A stretch of 64,000 nucleotides of DNA, from assembly GCF_003325355.1 (NCBI RefSeq), contig NZ_CP030850.1, positions 3,100,001 to 3,164,000 on the forward strand. The letters run 5' to 3'. The notes under the pieces were generated by a model. The model searched no databases. It was not told the DNA's origin and saw only the letters and a list, made by a program, of their open reading frames with translations. Position numbers and translations under genes: made by a program. The stretch comes from Runella rosea. GTDB taxonomy: Bacteria > Bacteroidota > Bacteroidia > Cytophagales > Spirosomataceae. This document shows, in pieces, positions 59,364 through 64,000 of the stretch; positions within the stretch are counted from its first letter, which is position 1; each line of letters begins with the position of its first letter.

Positions 59364-60362
59364 ATGACTATTGACCAATTATTTGATTCTTTTAATACAT
59401 TACGCGTCCTGATTGTGGGCGATGTAATGTTGGATGCCTATATCTGGGGGAAAGTAGACAGAATTTCGCCCGAAGCACCTGTGCCTGTAGTGGTAGCGCA
59501 GCGTCGTGAATATCGCTTGGGCGGCGCAGGAAACGTAATTCTTAACGTTCATGCGTTAGGGGCCGAACCCATCATTTGCTCCGTCATCGGACAGGATACC
59601 GAAGGAAAAAATTTACTGGGCGAATTGGAGAAACGGGGCCTTCGTACTGACGGTATTTTGCAAAGTCCCGACCGCATCACGACCGTTAAAGAGCGCATCA
59701 TTGCGGGGTCGCAACAAGTGGTGCGGGTAGATACCGAAACCGACAAAGTCATTACGCTTGAAGAACAGTCTCAACTGATTGACAAAGCCAAAGCCCTGAT
59801 TCCTGACTGCCACGTGGTTCTTTTTCAGGACTATGACAAAGGGGTTTTGTGCCCGAATGTCATCAAGGAAATCACCGACTTCGCCAATTTACACGGCATT
59901 CCGACGGTAGTTGACCCTAAAAAACGCAACTTTTTGGCCTACCAAAACGTGACCCTCTTCAAACCAAATCTAAAGGAACTGAAGGAAGGTTTGAAAGTAG
60001 AGTTTGATGTCAAGAAAGAAGATGAGCTCCGGGCCGTAGTGAAGAAATTACGCTATGAACTCAACGCCAAAGGCGCGTTTGTAACATTATCAGAACGAGG
60101 CGTTTACATTGATTTCTTAGACCAACAGCACCGCATTCCAGCCCACGAACGGGAGATTGCCGACGTATCAGGTGCGGGCGATACGGTCATCAGCATTGCA
60201 GCCTGTGCGGTAGCGCTGGGGCTTGAGCCAAACATCGTCGCTGAGCTGTCAAACCTTGGCGGTGGTTTGGTCTGCGAACACGTGGGAGTAGTGCCTATTG
60301 ACAAAGAAACGCTGAAAGCAGAGGCAAGAAAATCGTTATTGCTCGCCCAATCGGAAGGGTAA
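59364..60362 (+). CDS. rfaE1: PfkB-family heptose-7-phosphate kinase (RfaE1-like) of ADP-heptose synthesis
   Basis: 332 residues from ATG 59364. A GTG at 59292 in the same frame is less likely because MTIDQLFDSFNTLRVLIVGD fits the kinase start. The family signs are MLDAYIWGKVDRISPEAPVP and RLGGAGNVILNVHALGAEPI for sugar binding, RITTVKERIIAGSQQVVRVD, and VSGAGDTVISIAA with the catalytic Asp. This is the kinase half of HldE; the nucleotidyltransferase half is missing, so a separate RfaE2 is expected. ADP-heptose goes to lipopolysaccharide core. It sits between trpG and hemC, 87 bases after the former and 20 before the latter. Confidence 0.85.
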   Translation: MTIDQLFDSFNTLRVLIVGDVMLDAYIWGKVDRISPEAPVPVVVAQRREYRLGGAGNVILNVHALGAEPIICSVIGQDTEGKNLLGELEKRGLRTDGILQSPDRITTVKERIIAGSQQVVRVDTETDKVITLEEQSQLIDKAKALIPDCHVVLFQDYDKGVLCPNVIKEITDFANLHGIPTVVDPKKRNFLAYQNVTLFKPNLKELKEGLKVEFDVKKEDELRAVVKKLRYELNAKGAFVTLSERGVYIDFLDQQHRIPAHEREIADVSGAGDTVISIAACAVALGLEPNIVAELSNLGGGLVCEHVGVVPIDKETLKAEARKSLLLAQSEG

Positions 60363-60382
60363 CTGAAAATTTAAATGAACCA

Positions 60383-61306
60383 ATGCACATAAAAATCGGA
60401 ACGCGCGGCAGTCGCTTAGCCCTTTGGCAGGCTTATTACGTCGAAAATCTATTGCAAAAAGGAGGACTTACGACCGAAATCGTCCTCATTGATACCAAAG
60501 GCGACCAAATTTTGGACCGTTCGCTCTCCAAAATCGGGAGTAAGGGCGTGTTTACCCAAGAATTGGAAGACCAACTTCGCGACGGTCGCATCGACATTGC
60601 CGTGCACAGCGCCAAAGATCTACAATCCGAACTCGACGACGACCTGCAACTCATCGCTTTTACCGAGCGCGAGCGTGTCAACGACGTCTTGGTCAGCCAC
60701 AATCAAAGCTTATCTTTGGGTAGCGGCGAGCCATTTGTGGTAGGCACTTCTTCTACCCGGCGCGTGGCAATGCTCAAACATTTTTATCCGCATATTCGCA
60801 CCGTTGATATGCGCGGCAATCTTCAAACCCGCCTTCGCAAGTTGGAAGAGGGCCAATGCGACGCCATTTTGTTGGCCTACGCGGGCGTTCACCGCATGGA
60901 GTACGACGGGCTGATTGCTGAGCATCTTTCGCTAGACGAATTTACCCCCGCCGTTGGGCAAGGAAGTGTGGCAATTGAGTGCAGTCAAAACATGGAAGAT
61001 GAAAAACGCGATAAAGTACGCGCGTTGCTCAACCATCCCGAAACCGAAACCTGCCTCTTGGCCGAACGGGCCTTTTTGCGCCGATTGCAAGGCGGGTGCA
61101 GCGTTCCCGTCTTTGGATTGGCATCGTTAGAAAATGAAATGGTCTCGATGACGGGCGGCGTGGTAAGTTTGGATGGAAGTCAAATCCTGAAACAAACCCG
61201 CAGCGGTGCGGCGGCTTCTCCCGAAGACATCGGCATTCAATTGGCGGAACTGCTTTTGAGCGACGGTGCCGCTGAAATTTTGGCGGCTATTAAACAAAAT
61301 CCCTAA
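60383..61306 (+). CDS. hemC: Hydroxymethylbilane synthase (porphobilinogen deaminase)
   Basis: 307 residues, standard. The start IKIGTRGSRLALWQAYYVEN is the family signature; IGSKGVFTQELEDQL, IDIAVHSAKDLQSEL and VGTSSTRRVAMLKHFYPHIR with the substrate arginines follow. The dipyrromethane cofactor attaches to C239 in LQGGCSVPVFG. It makes the linear tetrapyrrole for heme and siroheme; cobA in this window uses the same branch. Its place in the trp cluster is unusual, 20 bases after the kinase and 21 before trpD, so it is co-transcribed. Confidence 0.95.
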   Translation: MHIKIGTRGSRLALWQAYYVENLLQKGGLTTEIVLIDTKGDQILDRSLSKIGSKGVFTQELEDQLRDGRIDIAVHSAKDLQSELDDDLQLIAFTERERVNDVLVSHNQSLSLGSGEPFVVGTSSTRRVAMLKHFYPHIRTVDMRGNLQTRLRKLEEGQCDAILLAYAGVHRMEYDGLIAEHLSLDEFTPAVGQGSVAIECSQNMEDEKRDKVRALLNHPETETCLLAERAFLRRLQGGCSVPVFGLASLENEMVSMTGGVVSLDGSQILKQTRSGAAASPEDIGIQLAELLLSDGAAEILAAIKQNP

Positions 61307-61327
61307 TTTGCCTTTTCGATACGCTGC

Positions 61328-62317
61328 ATGAAAAATACGCTAACCCACTTACTCAACTACCAAACCCTCGACCGCCAAACCGCTTACCAAACGCTGCTCG
61401 GAATAGGTCAAGGGGAATATAACACATCCCAAATTGCTAGTTTTCTGACGATTTTTGCCCTGCGTGGCATCACCGTAGAGGAGCTAACAGGTTTTCGGGA
61501 TGCCATGCTTCAACTATGCCTTTCGATTGATTTACAAGCCTTTGACCCGATGGATGTTTGCGGCACTGGCGGCGACGGCAAAGACACTTTTAATATTTCT
61601 ACGTTATCCGCTTTTGTGGTGGCAGGAACAGGGCAACGAGTGGCCAAACACGGCAATCACGGTGTATCGAGCTTGGTCGGTTCTTCTACGGTACTTGAAC
61701 ACCTCGGAATTAAATTTTCCAATGATGCCGACTACCTAAAACGTAAAATCGAAACCGCCAATATCTGTTATTTACACGCCCCGCTGTTTCATCCCGCCAT
61801 GAAATACATTGCCCCCATCCGGAAAGAATTGGGCATTCGGACTTTTTTTAACATGCTGGGCCCCCTGACGAACCCTGCGTTCACCAAAAAACAGCTTGTA
61901 GGCGTATTTAGTCTTGAATTAGCGCGGCTTTATGCCTATCTTTACCAAGGTTCTGGCCATCATTATCTGATTGTTCACGCATTAGACGGTTACGATGAAG
62001 TGTCTTTGACGGGTGATTTTAAAATAATAACCGCTCAAAATGAGCAAATTTTGTCGCCTATTCACCTCGGCTTAGATGTGCTTGCGCCTGCCCAACTCTC
62101 GGGCGGTGATACCTTGGCTGACTCCGCAAAAATTTTCTTAAACGTACTGAACGATGAAGCCACTTCTGCCCAAAAACAGGCGGTATTGGCCAATGCAGGT
62201 TTAGCCCTTTACGCCGCCAACCCCTCCCTTTCGTTGACCGACGCCGTAGCCGCTGCCCGCGAATCGCTCGAAAGTAAACGGGCGTTGGCTTGCTTTAAAA
62301 AGTTAATCGAAGATTGA
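61328..62317 (+). CDS. trpD: Anthranilate phosphoribosyltransferase
   Basis: 329 residues, standard. Motifs: DVCGTGGDGKDTFNISTLSA for PRPP binding, AKHGNHGVSSLVGSS, and the RKELGIRTFFNMLGPLTNPA segment. It transfers phosphoribose from PRPP to anthranilate, the second step of tryptophan synthesis. It follows hemC by 21 bases and precedes an Uma2-family gene by 1 base, so translation of all may be coupled. Confidence 0.95.
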   Translation: MKNTLTHLLNYQTLDRQTAYQTLLGIGQGEYNTSQIASFLTIFALRGITVEELTGFRDAMLQLCLSIDLQAFDPMDVCGTGGDGKDTFNISTLSAFVVAGTGQRVAKHGNHGVSSLVGSSTVLEHLGIKFSNDADYLKRKIETANICYLHAPLFHPAMKYIAPIRKELGIRTFFNMLGPLTNPAFTKKQLVGVFSLELARLYAYLYQGSGHHYLIVHALDGYDEVSLTGDFKIITAQNEQILSPIHLGLDVLAPAQLSGGDTLADSAKIFLNVLNDEATSAQKQAVLANAGLALYAANPSLSLTDAVAAARESLESKRALACFKKLIED

Positions 62318-62318
62318 T

Positions 62319-62918
62319 ATGAGCCAAATCAGCTTCAGCGATTTAGATCCAAACGGCATTTATACATACGCCGACTACCTGAAATGGACTTTTGACGAGC
62401 GCATTGAACTCATCAAAGGAAAAATCTTCAATATGTCGCCTGCGCCCGCCAGAAGGCATCAGAAAATTTCGGGAAAGTTATCATTAACAATCGGTAATTA
62501 CCTTGAAGGAAAATCTTGTGAAATGTATACCGCGCCTTTTGACGTAAGGCTCACGCCGCTGAAAGGAAAAAAGCGCAAAGACGACCAAATTTATACGGTA
62601 GTTCAGCCCGATATATGCGTTATTTGTGATGTAGATAAACTCGACGACCGAGGCTGTATTGGCGCTCCCGATTTAATCATAGAAATCTTATCGCCCGGAC
62701 ATACGAAAAAGGAAATGAGCGACAAATTTCAGGTCTATGAAGAAAACGGAGTAACGGAATATTGGTTGGTCGAACCCAACGACAACGTAATTTTTGTTTA
62801 CGTACTGAATGATGAAGGAAAATACATTGGCCTAAGGCCGTATACAGAAGGTGACATACTTACTTCAAGCGTTCTTCCAGGGCTTGAAGTAGCAGTCAGC
62901 AGAATTTTTGAACCATAA
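62319..62918 (+). CDS. Uma2-family (DUF820) endonuclease-like protein
   Basis: 199 residues, full length. The PD-(D/E)XK-like core is GAPDLIIEILSPGHTKKEMS with the metal-binding Asp and Glu, then VYEENGVTEYWLVEPND. An earlier Tyr/Trp-rich region (GIYTYADYLKWTFDERIELI) is the usual opening, and KIFNMSPAPARRHQKISGKL contains the His-rich family motif. Uma2 proteins are predicted nucleases of unknown role, common in cyanobacteria and Cytophagales. It is inserted between trpD and trpC with no gap: 1 base after trpD and a 1-base overlap with trpC (TAATG). It is therefore translated with the trp genes. Confidence 0.88.
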   Translation: MSQISFSDLDPNGIYTYADYLKWTFDERIELIKGKIFNMSPAPARRHQKISGKLSLTIGNYLEGKSCEMYTAPFDVRLTPLKGKKRKDDQIYTVVQPDICVICDVDKLDDRGCIGAPDLIIEILSPGHTKKEMSDKFQVYEENGVTEYWLVEPNDNVIFVYVLNDEGKYIGLRPYTEGDILTSSVLPGLEVAVSRIFEP

Positions 62919-63721
62919 TGAACATTTTAGATAAAATAGTAGCCCACAAACGAATCGAAGTAGCCGAAGCTAAATCAAAAGTAAGCACCGCCGACCTCGA
63001 AAAAGCGCCTTTATTCGGTCGTAAAACATTGTCGCTAAAACAAGCGCTGACTGCCGAAGGAGCTTCGGGCGTTATTTCGGAATTTAAACGTAAATCTCCT
63101 TCCAAAGGCATCATTAACGATGGTGTATTGCCCGAAATTGTCACCAAAGGTTACGTAGAAGCGGGGGCTTGCGGCTTATCGGTGCTGACCGATACCGAAT
63201 TTTTTGGGGGTACTTTTGACGATTTCGCCAAAGCACGTGCCGCCAATCCTTCGACGCCCATGCTTCGCAAAGACTTCATGATTGATGAATACCAGTTGTG
63301 GGAAGCCAAAGCCATCGGTGCCGACGTGATTTTGCTCATTGCCGCCTGCCTAACGCCCGCCGAAGTTCGACACCTAGGTCGTAAAGCACAAGAACTGGGC
63401 TTGGAGGTATTGCTCGAAGTACACGACCGTGAAGAATTGGAACAAAGTGTGTGCGAATATGTTGATATGGTAGGTGTAAATAATCGAAACCTGAAAACAT
63501 TTGTCACTTCGATTGAAACTTCTCTGGAATTGGCGCAACTTATCCCCGATAATTTCGTCAAAATATCAGAAAGTGGGTTGAAAAATGCCGAGACGATTTT
63601 ACAATTGCGGGAGGCGGGTTATCAGGGTTTCCTGATTGGTGAATCTTTTATGGTTACCGAAAACCCCGGATTGGCGTTGAAAGAGCTGATTGGCCGCTTT
63701 CAACTCACAAGTAATCAATAA
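62918..63721 (+). CDS. trpC: Indole-3-glycerol-phosphate synthase
   Basis: 267 residues. The family signatures are ISEFKRKSPSKGIIND with the catalytic Lys, ACGLSVLTDTEFFGG, LRKDFMIDEYQLWEAKAIGA, and VGVNNRNLKTF. It closes the indole ring in tryptophan synthesis from CdRP. Its ATG overlaps the stop of the Uma2 gene by one base, and trpF follows after 16 bases. Confidence 0.95.
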   Translation: MNILDKIVAHKRIEVAEAKSKVSTADLEKAPLFGRKTLSLKQALTAEGASGVISEFKRKSPSKGIINDGVLPEIVTKGYVEAGACGLSVLTDTEFFGGTFDDFAKARAANPSTPMLRKDFMIDEYQLWEAKAIGADVILLIAACLTPAEVRHLGRKAQELGLEVLLEVHDREELEQSVCEYVDMVGVNNRNLKTFVTSIETSLELAQLIPDNFVKISESGLKNAETILQLREAGYQGFLIGESFMVTENPGLALKELIGRFQLTSNQ

Positions 63722-63737
63722 CTAACCGACTAGCCGG

Positions 63738-64000
63738 ATGATGAAAATTAAAGTGTGTGGAATGCGGGACACGGCCAACTTGGCTGAATTAGTGGAATTG
63801 AAGCCTGATTTTATCGGATTCATTTTTTATGATAAATCGCCCCGCTTTGTGGGGGAAAACCTCGACGAGGAATTCATAAAAAGTATTCCAAAACCCATCA
63901 AAAAAGTAGGTGTTTTTGTCAATGCAAACCCGGACTATATTCTTCGGATGGCAAAAAAATATGATTTGCAGTACGTGCAGCTCCACGGCCACGAAACCCC
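63738..64000 (+). CDS. trpF: Phosphoribosylanthranilate isomerase, N-terminal part (cut by window end)
   Basis: Starts at ATG 63738 or 63741 (two successive Met codons) and runs off the end at 64000, giving about 87 residues. IKVCGMRDTANLAELVELKP has the catalytic Cys, and GVFVNANPDYILRMAKKYDL then VQLHGHE are typical of TrpF. It isomerises PRA to CdRP, the step just before TrpC. The order trpC-trpF and the 16-base gap after trpC show that it belongs to the same operon. Confidence 0.93.
   Translation, partial: MMKIKVCGMRDTANLAELVELKPDFIGFIFYDKSPRFVGENLDEEFIKSIPKPIKKVGVFVNANPDYILRMAKKYDLQYVQLHGHET

Noticed and set aside
1-64000. CRISPR array, prophage or complete insertion sequence
   Set aside because: No regularly spaced direct repeats, phage structural genes or intact transposase were seen.
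61328-64000. Complete tryptophan operon with trpE, trpB and trpA
   Set aside because: trpE is not upstream of trpG, and the window ends inside trpF, so trpB and trpA cannot be seen.

Overview
The window reads as a chromosome segment of a Cytophagales bacterium (Bacteroidota), most likely from the Runella/Spirosoma group. Supporting signs are two SusC/SusD pairs, an ECF sigma plus FecR anti-sigma pair, a Por (type IX) secretion tail on a metallopeptidase, a '3-coathanger stack' tail on a large secreted protein, start sites with almost no Shine-Dalgarno sequence, and several -7 boxes of the Bacteroidota form TAnnTTTG. The genus is an inference; no rRNA or ordinary tRNA gene is present to fix it.

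Layout. 1-4.3 kb: the end of a gene cut by the window edge, an unrecognised protein, a TPR lipoprotein, an EamA transporter and a small exported protein. 4.8-9.2 kb: dabA-dabB, a two-gene inorganic-carbon (bicarbonate/CO2) uptake system. 9.3-12.1 kb: a secreted EEP-family phosphatase/nuclease, an AraC regulator and a DapA-family lyase. 12.1-14.8 kb: a WYL-domain regulator, a 592-base gap and a divergent slipin (band-7/SPFH) gene. The gap holds a circularly permuted tRNA-like RNA and a broken small gene. 15-17 kb: an orphan small gene, a long gap with a hairpin leader, and a fatty acid desaturase. 17.2-33.0 kb: a polysaccharide utilisation locus (PUL) with GH78 rhamnosidase, GH16, ECF sigma, FecR, STN-type SusC, SusD, a sulfatase and a sulfatase-GH78 fusion; the likely target is a sulfated, rhamnose-containing glycan. 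33.1-39.5 kb: RluA-type pseudouridine synthase, a Lys-rich 37-residue protein, DUF1801, 4-hydroxyproline epimerase, an SDR, MnmD, a MoeB/ThiF-rhodanese protein and a lipoprotein. 39.5-45.5 kb (minus strand): a large secreted sugar-dehydrogenase-like protein, then siroheme synthesis (cobA) and a siroheme sulfite/nitrite reductase. 45.7-54.1 kb (minus strand): a second SusC/SusD operon with two lipoproteins and an M43 metalloprotease, which looks like a proteolysis and peptide-uptake locus. 54.2-64 kb: thioredoxin-like protein, glycosyltransferase, nadE, mgsA, and a tryptophan cluster trpG-rfaE1-hemC-trpD-Uma2-trpC-trpF that contains three genes foreign to the pathway and no trpE.

The most interesting element is the segment between the WYL regulator and the slipin. 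It encodes, on the + strand, a near-complete tRNA body whose T-arm precedes its D-arm. The acceptor stem is closed by a GCAA tetraloop, and the molecule's ends leave from the anticodon stem. This is the architecture described for the tRNA-mimic module of bacterial Y RNAs (YrlA), but no Ro/TROVE protein or RtcB ligase is visible here. A WYL regulator, a tRNA-mimic RNA and a slipin together suggest an RNA-damage or stress-response unit.

All calls rest on reading the sequence and on recalled family knowledge; no database search was run.
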